The notes under the pieces are model-generated. The model was not told the DNA's origin. It made no database searches and saw only the letters and a program-made list of their open reading frames with translations. Source: Struthio camelus (taxonomy: Eukaryota > Chordata > Aves > Struthioniformes > Struthionidae). From it: DNA of 64,000 nucleotides. The stretch covers positions 81,509,931-81,573,930 of the forward strand of contig NC_090982.1 in assembly GCF_040807025.1 (NCBI RefSeq). Reading direction: 5' to 3'. The translations under genes were made by a program, and so were the position numbers. Below, in pieces: positions 1 to 13,600 of the stretch. The stretch's first letter is position 1, and every line of letters begins with the position of its first letter.

Positions 1-610
1 CTTCAAAGTAAAATTATCATTACAAATTCCCTTTTTCCTCCAATTATAAAAGAATAACATTTTCTCATTGAATTTTACAAATAAATTCTACTCATTGGCC
101 TGGGCAAAAACAATGAAATAGCTAACTCAAAAGTCAGTGCTGAAATCTTAATGGCAGGTGAAAATTAGTAAAGAAACGTAGCTGCATTTAAAGGGGAAAA
201 GCAGGCAGACAGTGTATATTTATTTAGTTTATAAAAATCTGCAGAACATCCTTCTGATCCCTCTGTCCGTATGCAAAAACGGTCGTATATAACAAGTTTT
301 ATTTTCTTCTGTAGAAAAGATTTTAGTTGCTGAGGACTTTTTTCTTCCTAACTAGCTGTCAGCTGTTACTGTCAGCAGTGATTAAACATAAGCAGGAGTT
401 GTGATTCATCAACGGCAGATAGAATCATCACAGATGTAAAGTATTCTTTGTTCCAAGGTCAGATCTTGTATGAAGCTAGGACAACTTTATGCACCAATCT
501 GTGTGGCTGGTTTATTTATGGTAATTCATTTACTGTCATATCATTACAGAACAGGGATAAAATTTATATGCAATTGGAGAAATATGTTCAGAAAACATGG
601 AGTGGGGGGA
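1..610. other. AT-rich noncoding DNA, nothing recognised
   Basis: I see no repeat family, RNA gene or coding signal here. Open frames near the right end run into the GT microsatellite and are artefacts of it. Confidence 0.5.
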
Positions 611-644
611 GTGTGCGTGTATGTATGTGCACTCTGTGTGTGTG

Positions 645-683
<39 letters not shown>

Positions 684-697
684 CTGTGTGTGTGTGT
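611..697. repeat. GT/TG dinucleotide microsatellite
   Basis: An interrupted (GT)n tract of about 85 bp. The longest pure run is at about 649-680, and it is broken by short ACT-containing interruptions that recur on both sides of the core. The interruption pattern suggests internal duplication by slippage. The Val/Cys-rich peptides read through it in two frames are not real proteins. Confidence 0.95.
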
Positions 698-1584
698 AAA
701 TACTATGACATGCTGTATCTATGGCTAAGCTTATACGTTCTGGTGTGCATATTAATGTTTTGAATCTGTAGAGAGCCTGATGTATTTAGAGATTTCAGAA
801 CAGCTTAAAAGTATTACAGCATTCCTCCACTGGGCATTAGTTTGGCATATTTCTTAACCGGTTAACTGTTCAAGAAGTGTTACTTACCAAATCTTCGTAC
901 AGTACCTAACACAACAGGGCACTTATTGGGATCAGTAACTTTGGGCATTTTTAATACCTACTTAATAATAATAATTACAGGTGACTAAAATGACGTATGA
1001 AGAGATTACATGATTTGTTGAACTGTGCACAGCCAGAAAATAACTAAGTGGGGAATATGTCCCGGGATATGTGTTCCCTAATCCTGTCTCTCAGATAGCA
1101 AATGTATAATTCCTGAGAAGCTGAGAAGAGGATTTGATACTTATGTCTCAGGATCTCATCTATTCACCCCAATGTCTAGCAAACAAAGACTAACTAAAAT
1201 AGCAAGATTTAGTTTCCCCTGTTATTAATGCTTTTAGATTTTTCTCCGCATATTCCCAAGCATTCTACATTCTACTTGGATAAGTAGGAAGGGTGTGATA
1301 GATAGAAAGAGAGAGATAAAAAACACTTCATTAATACAGCTGAGAAATGGATTAGACAGTTAGAGACCTTCTAGATTTTTTGGAAACTAAGCTAAAACCA
1401 TCAGCAAAAAAGTCTTACCAGTTGAATTTTGACTGAATTTTTCAGTGCTGAGTTTGTGGCCTCTGAATTCCCAAATTTGGACAAATTTATGCTTCTTTGT
1501 TGTGCAGCTGCTTATATCAATGAGAATTTTTCCAAATAAACTGGAAAGGTTGGTTTTTTTCATTTGAATTCCTATGTTTTCATA
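698..1584. other. Noncoding DNA, nothing recognised
   Basis: AT-rich unique-looking sequence without open frames of note, RNA genes or recognisable repeats. A short GATAGATAGA-like patch lies near 1298-1316. Confidence 0.5.
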
Positions 1585-1715
1585 ATTAATGAATTTCTAG
1601 GGCCAGAAGGGACCACTGTGATTATGAAATCTGAACTCCTTCATAATATATCTCAGAGAATTTTGTTTGGTGACTCTTGCAGAAATTATTCCTGACTCTC
1701 AAATAAGCCAGTACT
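1585..1715 (-). mobile_element. Fossil CR1/L3-type LINE, 3' tail
   Basis: The segment carries the core GGCCAGAAGGGACCACTGTG followed by a decayed stretch corresponding to 'tctgacctcc...' and 'attcctg'. This is the reverse complement of the terminal 3' untranslated region of an old CR1-clade family, common in turtles, crocodilians and birds, whose tail reads like repeated TCTATGAA. Only the last ~120 bp of the element survive. Two more copies of the same family (17.5 kb, plus strand; 51.4 kb, minus strand) support the call. The exact subfamily is not resolved. Confidence 0.6.
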
Positions 1716-4700
1716 GCCAAAGTCATCAACAGGATGTCACCCATGATTAAATATCATTGTATACTTATTTTTTGAATTGTTCTTAAAAACAAAAGATTCC
1801 TTTAGCTGACACCTACAGCCTTATGATCATATGGGGAATAATCAGCAACTTTGACTATTCATGTGTCTTAACAGCAGGCAGTGAAAAAGCAAAGGGGATG
1901 AGACACAGGCAGCCATTGTTTTCTCCTCCAAAGAGCCAAAGTTTGCTCATCTGATGCATTCATCAAGTAGTTAGTTTACAACAGTGAGGCTCATTTTATG
2001 CATAATTCATGTCAAGAAAAAAAGAGCTATATCTTTCAGAGAATATTATGTTCATCAACTAATTTGACAATCTCTAATCAAGAGACAGGAGGAGAGATAG
2101 AAATGACCCTTGTATGTTCAGTTTTTCAAAAAAAGAAAAAACACACACACACAGAAGTCAGAAAAATGCTGGAAAGGGAGGATAAAGGGCACAAAACAGC
2201 TGAAATTGGATGATGATATGTTGGACTGAGACAGCATATTACATTCTGGGATCTCAAAGCCATTTCCAGGCATCAATTCGCAAGACTCCTTGAAGAAGCG
2301 AAGTATCATTATAAGCATTTTGGGGGTAATCAGACTGATAAGCAGAGCATCTATGACTCACATTTTAAGTTATGCAGCAAGTCTAAGAAGAGCCAAATAC
2401 AGGATCCAGAAGCTGGGATCTTCAATAGCTTTCTACTATTTCTAAAGATAGAACAAGGGTTAGAAAATCGTTCTTTCCCTGATAAACCAGTTAATAATAT
2501 TGGGATTTGCCCAGTTTTTGCTTTATTTTATTATTCTTTCAAAGATCCCTGAGGAAATTATCCTCATCAGGTCCCCTCCAGGTCACTGTGACAGGACCTT
2601 TATTGATGAGTTGTACCTGGAAGACCAAACTTCATCCTTGACCCATATGACCAGTATTTTCTCCATTAAGCCATGACTTTCTGTATATGAAGTACAGGCT
2701 TTCCCAGAGCTCCAATTACAGGGTCAATATCTCTTTCTTACCATTGACTTTCCTTTCACATTCCTAAGCATCCTTTTCCTTTGCACTCCTTCCCTGAAAC
2801 TTACTGAGTTTCTAACTCCTGACTTTAAAATCTGCTTCCTCTACTCTACTGCTTGTATATTTTCTACTTTCCAGATTTCAGCCCCTTTGGACAAATTTGG
2901 CTGCAAGTTTTCCGAAGTACCAGCTATCTTAGGGCATTTTCACTTGACTAGGAGCCAGGAAGGTTCAATAACCCTTTATAGACATGCCAGTCCCTGCTCC
3001 CAACACATATCATGGGCAAGGGGTTCACTCCCCTTAAGACAATTTACAAACCAAATAGGATTAATAGGTAAAGCGAATCACCCATAATATTTCATTGAAA
3101 CCATTTTGAAATCAGCAGTGTTTTACATGCTATTGTTCACTCGTTCCAAGCTTGCCGCAGGCTCATGGTCTTGTCTGCCTGGAGAACACATTTCATTCTT
3201 CAAAGTTATCACTGCTCTTCTTCTGCATGTCATTTGAGTCCGATGGAGACCGAGAGACATATATCAGATCTTCAGCAGTATCCCGTTGAGAGTTCCCAAG
3301 GCACTTCAGTCACTTAGGCATGATCTATGCTCTCAACAGTTAAAGATAATGACTTCAGGAATAATCTTTCATAGGTTTTATATTAAATGAGACTAAAGTG
3401 CAAGCAGGGTATTAAAGCACCTTGTTATTTGCAGAGTGCTTAGAGTAACCTTAAATATGGAGATGATCAAATTTCATGACCTTTATTTTTAGTTTTTCCT
3501 TTTTTTTTCTGTCTTATGGGTAAAAGTCTGGCATGTATGCATGCCTCATCTAGACGGGTACACAGACGTCCATAAGCAGTACATATATTCTTGTATACAC
3601 AAACTGCACATTATAGAGTATGATTAGCACTGCCCTTTAATCTCTTCATAGAGAACATTGCAGCCAACAGATTCATCTGGGTCTGGTTTCTTAACTTCAT
3701 TTGAGATCTGATCTATATTACAGAGACCTGAGCTTTCAGTTCATGCAGGTACAAAATTTTTGGCAAGTGAATAGAAATGGAGGCCTAGGTAGTGTTTTCA
3801 TGGGCCTCTGTGATAGCAGGATTGGGCCTTTCATTTTTCAGTTAAATGCGGAATTATTCTTTGCTTCTTTTTCCTAGTAACGGTGATCTGCACCATTAAA
3901 CAGTCACTGCATTGCATGCCACCACTGACTGCATTTCAATCATGCCAGGGTATCTTATTTACAGTTTACTTATTTATAATTACACTGTGTACAAATGCAT
4001 ATGTGCATGCATGCACAGACATACCACATAGGTGATAAAGATATCTCTGTGACAAATTGCACAATTAGGAGGAATTTAAGTTGTTGATTTTAATGTTCAG
4101 AATAAAGTTACAAGAAAGCTGAAGTCCAATTTATAGCGCTTTTTTTTTTTTTTTAAGGATAAAACACTAATTTCATTCTGCTTTCCTTCCTATACAGATC
4201 CATAATTTTTAAATGAGTAGCATTAGCTGACTGTTATAATGTCATGGACAAAGAAAGGATGTATATAGTGGTACATTTTATAATGTTGTTTGTGTTTGAT
4301 TCATTTTAAATAGAAGTTTCTGTGAAGCTGCTTGACTGTTTCATATGTTAGAGAGATTTTTGGCAAGTATAAAGGTGATTCAGTCAGAAAAAGGCAATTT
4401 ACCCTGTGATTTTTCACATGGAGCTCAATAGCAAAATGAATATTCGAAGTATAATGGAATATTCAGTGCAGTGCCAGCACTGTCAACCTTTGCTGCTCCA
4501 CTGCTCAAATTTTCCCACACCGTATTTACAATTTCCTCCCTCTGTGCATAGGGAACATCTTCATGAATACCTACAAAGCCATGTCACCGCTTCTTTCAAA
4601 TTCTTCCTTCACCCTGCACAGCAATGGCTCATTAGAAATACATCTAGAGCGCTTCTGCAGCCAGTTGCATGCGCTTGTAGAAAGCGTAGTCTCTTCCTTT

Positions 4701-4859
4701 AGCTAAGTAACTCATGTCACTTGGAATTATCTCACCTGCTACTACCCCACCTCCTCTCTTTGCCATAGTCACTTTTTGTCTCTCATTTTACCCTTAAATG
4801 ATAAACCCCTTTGGGGAAGCACCATCTGGTAAGCACTGGGTCTGCAGGATGTGCAGAGA
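1716..4859. other. Noncoding DNA with minor low-complexity tracts
   Basis: No gene or interspersed repeat was recognised over about 3.1 kb. Low-complexity items include an A-rich then AC-rich patch at about 2128-2152 and a poly-T run at about 4140-4154. The open frame at 4406-4702 (98 codons) has no recognisable domain and is probably chance. Confidence 0.45.
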
Positions 4860-5196
4860 GACCTGCCGGAGGACGGAGACCTCAAAGGCTTGTCTGCAAA
4901 TAAATAAGAATATCAGTAGCAGCAAACGCCGGTCTACTCTGGCTCCTTAAGGCTGATACTCGCGCCAGTTCAGGCTTCTGAAAACTACTAATATGGGCTG
5001 ACATAACAAATTAACAACAAGGGAAGTTCACAGAAGGGCAATCTAGCCAAAGTGTGCCAAAGACATTAGCATTCATTTTGCAACCTTGTCTCCAGTTTGT
5101 GCAAAGTTGATGGTTGGAGGTTACGCTTTCATTAAAAATTGACAACATTTTAAATGCTAATCAAAACCGCTTGTCCTTTCTACCTCTATTTATCTT

Positions 5197-5228
5197 GGGG
5201 GGTGGGGGGGTGACGGGGACGGGCAGGG
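5197..5228 (+). promoter_or_regulatory. G-quadruplex-forming motif
   Basis: Five G runs of 3-7 bases are separated by loops of 1-4 bases: G6-T-G7-TGAC-G4-AC-G3-CA-G3. This satisfies the usual G3+N1-7 rule and the complementary strand is correspondingly C-rich. It sits about 130 bp before a CpG-dense stretch, an arrangement often seen at vertebrate promoters. Folding and function are inference. Confidence 0.6.
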
Positions 5229-5329
5229 AGGAATTAAAAAAAGGGAGGAGGGGAAGAAAAGAGAAACAAAACATGAAAGAAACCTGACTTTGAACTGCAA
5301 AAAAATAGTCTCTCTGCTCTCTCCCTCCC

Positions 5330-5545
5330 TCCTTCTGCGTAGGACAGATAAGAGCTATGCAGATTGCGTGTCAGGACCTCGGCGGCAAGGGGGAAGCTCC
5401 GCGTCTGGAGTTCGGGATGCTCTTTGCGAGGAGAGGAGGTAAAAGGCTGCCTGTCCACCAGGCGGGGAAAGGGAAGCGAACGCAGCAGAGCAGGCGTTTC
5501 GCTGGCAGCGCCGTCGTAAAATACGTGCGATTTCCCGGAGAAAAA
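5330..5545. promoter_or_regulatory. CpG-dense cluster, candidate promoter or enhancer
   Basis: About 18 CpG dinucleotides occur in 5361-5540, against very few in surrounding kilobases, and local GC content is clearly raised. CpG retention implies low germline methylation, as at promoters and some developmental enhancers. It follows a G-quadruplex motif (5197-5228) and a purine-rich tract (5229-5275). Overlapping open frames on both strands (for example 5357-5644 plus, 5234-5587 minus) are side effects of high GC. No TATA box is evident and transcription direction cannot be decided. Confidence 0.4.
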
Positions 5546-7599
5546 AAAAGAGGTAGAGGGAGGGAAAATGAAAGACCAGCAGAGCAACCAAATACATTTA
5601 GAATCGTGTATATTTATGGAATGGAAAATATCGATTGTAACTAATCCTCTGGCATGGTAAGGGGAAGCTGAAGGAGGTAGCTAGCTGGGAAATAGCACCA
5701 CTTTTCTGTTGCAATTGGAAACATAGTGGGAGGAGGGAGGAAGCTGACCTTTCCGGGGGAAAAAAAGTAAAATAAAATAACCCACTCCACTCCCCACAAA
5801 AGCAAGCATTTCTGAGCAAAATGCTATATTTTTTTCAGATTATTTTCATTTATGAAAATGCTTCTAACCTTTTCTTCTCAGAAGGTAAATACAAATTCAT
5901 GAAACAAGCCAACAACACCTTTTAAAAGGTGCAGTCAACCTTTCAAAAGTTGATCAACTTGAAAATATTCACTTCCCCCCTAAAAGATCTTCAAATAAGG
6001 AAACAGAATAAATTAATTGATAACATGAGAGCTTTTTTTTTTTTTTCCCTTGGACAGCTAAACTCCAGCTCCCCCGAAGCAGTTATGTAATGCAGTGAAT
6101 TACAGTGGAACAGGCAGTGATTTGACTGTTCCAGTTAATGTAGCAGCCGTTGTACAATCAAGCTGTAATCTCACATGTACCCCGAGAGATAAGAGCAAAC
6201 TGCTGCAAGATAAAAATAAAAATACAGTGCACTATACATACACATATATTTATTTCCTGTTGATTTTATCTATGTGTAAACCCTATTTTCAAATCTGACT
6301 GGTTGTAGCTCTTAGCTAGGTTCCTAAATCCTTATGTTAAGCTATCTGAAGCAGAGGGTTTATAAACATGACTTTAGGCACCAGGTCAGAGCAAAAGAGG
6401 TTCAGATTCTCATTTGTGACAAATCAGTATTGTTCTTTTAACTTCAAAGTAACCATGCTGGTTTGTATGGGACAGGAACCCAGTCCTACAGTTTTGCTTC
6501 ATTCCTTGTTTAAGAACTGAATAGATTAATGTAAAATATGTAAATAACCATAACCCAAGGCAGATTTAAGCAAGCCGAAAGGACTAAATGTCTTAATATT
6601 CTTCTCCCACTTCCGGTACATTGTTCCTCTTTTATTTGTTTTTAATGGGTTTCATTACATTTTTTTGTTACCAAAAAAAACCCCTGTGTTAAATTCCTTT
6701 ACAATCAGCCTTTTATAAATTCCCCTTGCTTCTTCCATTGGATCAAATATTCTTTATATCCTGTGCTGAAATATTGTAACATGGTCCTGGATGCTGCTAA
6801 ATGCTATATCTCATACCCCAGAAGTGGCAGCTTTTCAGCAGAAAGTTTATAAAGTGTTTCAAGATTTCTGTAGGATGCTATATGAAATAAAAGATGCTAT
6901 TATTATGAAATCCTAGTCAGCCATGGAATTAGGATCCCAAAGCAGGGACAGAAATAAATATGCCCTTTAGAGGAAGGAGGGAGAAGAGAGGAAAAAAAAA
7001 GAAAAAAAAGATCAAATTAATAATATTTCAAGCATTTTTTATTTTAAATTAAAATGCATGGTTTAGACCATATTTCAATTATCAGCTCAACATTACTCTT
7101 TAAGCAAATGACTAGAGTTAACGAGAGAGCTACTACATATTGAATACATTGATTTTCTGCTTGGTGTAAACTCTAAATAGCCGATTAGAAAGCTGTGAAT
7201 CAGAAGGACTCAGTGTACCTAATATACCCGGCAATAAATTACAAGCTGAAAGCCGTACAAATCTTTGAAGGAGAAATGTATTCTACGCATGTGACTGTGG
7301 AACTTAAATGCATAAATGTAAATGGCATACCTGCCCTATCTACCAATTTAAGAAATAGTGCACATTTTGATATGCATATCAAGCTAATGCAGAAAACTAT
7401 TGAGCTTAAAGGTATAAAGATATCTCAGATTTATTTAAAGAAAAAATATTACTGTGAAATGAATACTTAATTGAACAACTTCTAATGGTGGGCTCATGGT
7501 GTACTACCTTTTTTCTCCTTCTTCCTCCTCATCGCGTGGGCTAACCTCGTGTCATGTCCCTGTAAGCCAGAATGTCCTGATTTTGAACGCTGCTTAACT
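5546..7599. other. Noncoding DNA, nothing recognised
   Basis: AT-rich DNA with poly-T (about 6033-6046) and A-rich (about 6991-7009) tracts. The 91-codon open frame at 7195-7470 has no recognisable motif. Confidence 0.45.
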
Positions 7600-7680
7600 G
7601 GACTAAATGCATCCTTGGAGTAAATGTGGTGAAGTCGCTACATTTTTAACAGAGCTGAGATTGGAACCTGTGATTCAGGG
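7600..7680 (+). repeat. Possible ancient amniote interspersed-repeat relic
   Basis: The run TGGAGTAA ... GTCGCTAC ... AGAGCTGAGATTGGAA resembles, from memory, a widespread old sauropsid repeat that reads like 'ggagttactccagatttacacc...ctgagatcagaatctggccc'. The match is degraded and the family name is not known to me. Confidence 0.25.
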
Positions 7681-10600
7681 CTGCTATAAACGGAGGATCT
7701 GGATGAACTGTGCAGAGCAAGAGGGGAATTGCTGTCTTTTCTTTAAAGATGGGACACCGGTTTGTTGATAGAGATAAACTGATGATATGAAATGTTATAC
7801 TCAAGTCCCTTTCAGCTACCTATCCGTTTGTCACATCCTTGTACGAGCTTTAACTCTCCAGTTGTCCATCTACTTTAATTAGTTGTCTCTCTGTACCTCG
7901 CGGTCCTTCATAATAGCTGTATCTGTCTATCGGCTACATCTAGTTGTATTACATCTATCTGATCCTTACAGAGGTTCTGGCCATCTATCATACACATGCA
8001 GTACTTCTGCTGTGTCAATCAAAGTCAACTTCAGCTTTCTGCTTAATGTCTAAATGGATGTCTGTTGATAATTTTTTAATTCCTTGGGACATGATCCATT
8101 TTTTCACTTCATGCATCCACATTATTTATCACAGTGGCCCGCAGTCCTAACATGGAGCTTTTCTTTTACTACAGTACCTATTGTGTGCTAGTAGGAGTCT
8201 TCACATTAGGGACAAAACATTCACCTGTCAAGACCCGCAGGTTGTTCCTCGATCTCCTTCTGCAGTCTGAATATATGTGCGTTAAGAACTAAGACAGCAT
8301 TTTGCATTAACATACCACAAATTTCCAGCATTGATAACTTTGGCTTGTAAACAGAATCCTATTTTGAAAATGTGATTTTTTTTTTAGCTCATTCAAATTC
8401 AAGTGTAAAATGGGGGATTTCTCTCCCCTAGCTTTAGACTTAAAATAGTTTGTTGTCTAAGTCTTAGTAAGTTATTTTTGTCAAAAAGAGAAATAGAGGT
8501 TTCCAGAAGAGATTCATTGGAATTATGTTAGGCAACTGACTTCGAATGCGATGAATGCCCTTCTCAAGGTTTTTCTTTTTTTTTTTTTTCTTTTTTTTTA
8601 TTTTCTACAGAAATAAGCTAGTGAACTGGGTTAGGCTATTACCTACTTTCAGGACAAGTAACATAAGGCTGAGTAATCTCACATTTATTCTCACATGCCT
8701 ACATAAAAATACAGATGTCTAATCTTTCGTATAAGTGACTAATTCTAGCTGTGAAAGTTCAAAAACTCGAAGTGTAAATGGAGATCCTAATCGTCTAATC
8801 GTTCAAAATTACTTTTTTTTCCTCTTTTTTCTGTCTACTGTGAAATGAATCCTGAACATCTCATCCTAGAAAATACTAGGAGTAGTCTTGATTTAGCTAT
8901 ATTAGGAATTAGGTATTGGATTGTTTCTCTACGGATTTCCAAGGTAACTTAAAAATACCATAATTCTTTCAGGAATGATGAGGTAATTAATCTATGTTTG
9001 AGCATCTGTTTTGCTACCTATAGAAATCTCAAATGCCTGATTCTGTATGACTAAGTTGCTATTTCCTTTCAGGAGGACTTACCGAAAGAAAAAAAAAAAA
9101 AAAAAAATCAATGTGAGGCCTTTTGCTTGCATTCCCAGTTTGATTTTGTTAGAAAAGTATCTGTTAAGTGTGCATCACTGTTTAGGGTAGAATCCCAACG
9201 TTTCTTTCACCGCACATTGTAAAAAAGAAAAAAAAAAACATGCTAGAGTTGGCCAGAATTCATATGGCTCTATGAGACTGAAAGAGAACACCATGAGATG
9301 GATCCGGAAAGGACGATAGAAATGTCTGCTGAAAGCAGTGAAAACCTCCACCAGCTATTCATTCCCTAGGAGGAACATCCAAGAACTCAAGGGAAAGTGA
9401 AGACATGCACATAGCTTATAAAGAACGAGACACTGAGTTAAACTGAGGGTTGGTGACTTTTTGTGGCTCAGGTAAAATGTTCCTATTGGTACTATTAACA
9501 TTATTATTTTTTCGGCTTTGGTATATGTTTTGCCTTAGTTGCTAGCTTGAACCTTTCTAGTAGGATCATTCTGAACCTACCTTACATGTAACACAGGTAG
9601 CAAAGGGTACACAAAATTTTGCTTTGAGAGAACAGCTATCATCAGAGAAATACGAGGCAAGTGTGGGAGAGCTTCTTCTCACTTTTCTTGTAAAACACTG
9701 CAGGTCAATAGCATGGTCTATTTGAAGGTGATCTGCGAGGAGCAGGTCATGCGGACATGTTTAGTTACAAGGAGAAAGTCATTTAAGAAGATGCCTTTCA
9801 CCACTGCTGGTCTCTGCTCTGTCATTCTTTTCCTGAAGGGTATAGCTTAGTTGTATTCTGGTTTAGATGCTGGAATTTTTAACTGCCAGACTTGCTGAGC
9901 AGCAGGCTAAGGCCTGGGTCGAAGAAAGCCATATAGCCATACGGCAATAAAAGTATTGAAAGTATCATGAGCCACTTCATTGGCTGAACTCTCCTATGTG
10001 CCACGGCTTGAGTAAAGCAGGATGGAAGAAGCAAGAAGCCAAACCTGGATCTGTCAAGTCTCTCCTCCCTCTCCTGTGCTGAAATCAGCTGCTCCAAAGA
10101 CAGACTCTGAGCCTGTACATTTGTCTAATAAAGCCACAGTCCTGCAGCAGCACTCAGAGGGGCAGCTTTTTGTTAAAACAAAAACAAAAAGCAAAAACAA
10201 GAACCCCCAAGACCTGAAGCTCTGCTCACACTCACAGCAGGGTATGATTTAGCATGGTTTAATAATGTGTGACCAAGATATAACCACAGATAACCACGGA
10301 TTAAATATTGGCACAAGGGTCACAGACTGGATAATCTCTATCATTTATTCAGTTCCACTGAGCAGTAACTCATCATGCTTTTTGCAAGACTAGTGATGGA
10401 CAAAATAATAATCATAATTAAAAAAAAAACGGTAAAAAGAAGTGATGACTGTAAATCTGACATCAGTTAACACATGATATAGTGATTCATTGTGATGCTG
10501 CATGTTTAGAGAAAATATCGAAGCAGAGTAAATCTGGTTGGTGTTGTTTCAAAAGCTCTGCGGTATGCCTAATAAAAATGCTTTGCAAAAATATATTGCA

Positions 10601-13600
10601 TTTATTTCAAATTTCTGTAATTAAAATATGCTTATTCTAAAAGGACTACAATTCGTTGGACTTCTGAATAGTAGGTTACATAATAATGAGACATTTTCTG
10701 GAACACTTCTTAGGAGGATGAAATACAAATATCTTGTAGATCAGCTTCTGCCAAAGCCAAAGAAATAAATACGATTCAAGTAGTCACATTCTGCTTCCTC
10801 TGAGGTCCTTGATCACTGAATTGCACTTACTTCCAGTCCAGAAGAACAGACCTATTATCCTGTCCTAGGATCTATTGCATTTCAACTCCATCCTCCTGGC
10901 ATCAAAAGGCTATTAGACCGTGCAAAAACTTCTCACAAGCTAAATCTGCATTAGCAAGCAGTGAGCTCTAGGAAGGAGTGTGTCTGTAAACAAAAAGCAG
11001 CTGGTGTGGGGGACCATGCAACCACCCTGTAATGCATTATGAGTGGTTACGTGAGATTAGGTCCAAATATATCCTCTGGACCGAACTACTGTTAATGGTT
11101 GACACGTTAGTCATGCACACCCTAGTTTGATTTCATTCTGAAGACTTGGCATTCCTGCACTCTGAGACTGCTCTGTGGCACAGACCTAAGCCTGGTACAT
11201 GGAGATGATAGCAAGTTTCACTCCAAACTGCCCTCTTGATTTGAAGTAAAACACTAATATAGGTTTACACTGAATGGTTCATATAACTAGCTTAAAGCCA
11301 TGCCAGTCTATACCAGAACCCACGCAGAAAGTTGTCTCCAGCCTGCTCAAAAACTGAATAGTAGCATGGACAGTGGATGTAAAGTAAATAACACCTGTGA
11401 ATCAATCCTGTCCGTAATATTTTGCAAAATGGGTAATATATATTACTGTAGCAGCATAGGAGAAGAGACAGCAAGCAATTATACCAGGTCACCCACTACA
11501 TGTTCTACCCCAAGGCAGAATCCACAACAGCCAAATAATTCCTGAAAGGTGATTTCTCCTTCTTACTTGTTTGGTTATCGTGAATCTCATAGGATATCTT
11601 ACCAAAAGTAAGCAAGCTGCCTTTATGTGTTGAGTTATGCAGAGTATTTGCTAGCGCACTTTTATGTAAGATGAGCCTGGACACCCTTCACACTAGATAT
11701 GGTTATATTTGTGGTGGTAGGTAGCTTTTAACATGATTTTTGATTTATCCAGATGGAAGATGACATATAAATGTAATCTTCTCTTATTTTGTTCTGGCAC
11801 AACAGCATTTAAAAGAAGGACAAGAGTACAGTTATATGAAAGAAATTTTGAGATGCTACATAATGCAGAAAAGAATGAAATCTTTCTATGAGATTGTTAA
11901 ACCATTATACAGAATTTTATAGAAAATAGCATCCTTGCAATGTAATACTATATATTGGTTCTGAAAATCCTATAGCAAGTTTATCATGCTCTGTTAGATT
12001 TTATAGGCTTTTTCCATAGAGTTCTGTGTAACACAATCAAGATAGAATATCCTTTTGGAAAAAAAAAAAAAAAAACTCAAAAACTTGTGGACCAACATCG
12101 CTTACTGTGATATTGATAGTATCATGAATCCTTACTATTGAAGGACTGCGAGTCTTCCCAAAATTCTAAGGATGATTCTCTAAAAATACGTCGGAGAATT
12201 ATCATTGCTCAGGATGATTTTTGTAAGGGAAAGATGTACATGTGATTCTATTCTACTAGTTCTTCAGACTCCCTTCCTGCCTGAAAAACTGCTGGCTAGT
12301 TTTTAACCAAGTCTGATACAAAATTTAATTTCACTAAAAATGTTAAGGTCTCATGAATTTCTTGCAAATAGATAGATGGGTAAAGATTCAAAATTTTGCC
12401 TCTCCTGAGAGATGTTCACTTTAACTACAACCTTATTCCTAAATACCAGACAACACATGCCACAGACAGCCACTAGGATTTGGGGGGAGGGAAGGGAGGA
12501 GAAAAGGGATTATCCCTTTTTTTGTGGTGTCTGTGCTTGTAGAATATATTTGCCTCATGTTCCTAACCTTTTATCTGCAAAATCTTGTTATTTTTGCCTG
12601 AAGGCTGAGTTTCTTATGCATTCTTATGACTCTACCAGCTTTCAAACAAACAGAAAGAAGCAAACCCCAACAACTAATGATAAATCACAAGAGATCGTAA
12701 TTTTAGATGAATTTGACTCAAAATTACATAATACATTCTCGTATTCACAGAATTTAAGACTGATTTTTATTATGATTACCTGTTTAGAAAGCCTGAGTAA
12801 GAGATGCCACAGAATTTCAGCCTAATATTTTATGCTTCATGCTCAAGAACTCTTACTGAAAAAGAACGTATTTACAAGAAAGAAACCCAATAGTTATATA
12901 TTTTTAAATAAATATCCTGGAGTATTTACCACATCTTTTAGTAAAATGAATGAATGATTAATCACATAGGCTGTTATGCATCTTTATAATTTTTTTTTTC
13001 TAACAGAAACATCCTGCTAATGAATCTTTTAGATATAAGAAACTGATACAATTTAGCTGATCTTACAGCTGGTGGATCAAAATCACTGCTTGCATAAAAG
13101 AATCTAATTCCACTGGAATCACTTACTTCTCAACTGGAAGCATCAGAAATCAGGGGACCTGTTATAGTGAGACTTCTAGCTCAAAATCTGGATACAGGCA
13201 CTTTAAGTGACTAAGAATCAGTTTAACTGACTGAAAATAGAAAAATATGTTCATTAACCATAGATTTCTTGGAAGCTTATGGTCTGGATTCACCTCCTGG
13301 TGTTTATGTGGGATACGCTACACAGGATGATAACCTAAATTAAAGGTTAGCCCATGGAAATCTATGCAACTGGTTAGTAGAAAGGAAATCTATACATGCA
13401 TATCAGGATTTAAAGATTAAGATTTGTTAGCACAGGTGATGTTGCAGACTTCTGCAGCATTATGTCAACTCCAATTCCATAAATGCTGGGGTTCTCAGGA
13501 GCCAGTTCCAGAAGTAGGATGTTAGTGCTGTACCTCTGTGCTTCTGACCAGCATGGGGTACTCTCAGGCTCACAGGGTTTTCTAGCCGGGTAAGGAGTAT

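Noticed and set aside
448..763. Two overlapping open frames rich in Val and Cys
   Set aside because: They are translations of the GT microsatellite in two frames.
5234..5644. Overlapping 80-117 codon frames on both strands
   Set aside because: GC-rich, CpG-dense DNA lacks stop codons by composition; no domain or consistent frame was seen.
12412..12825. 137-codon open frame
   Set aside because: No recognisable motif, low-complexity segments and no splice or repeat context; expected by chance in 64 kb.
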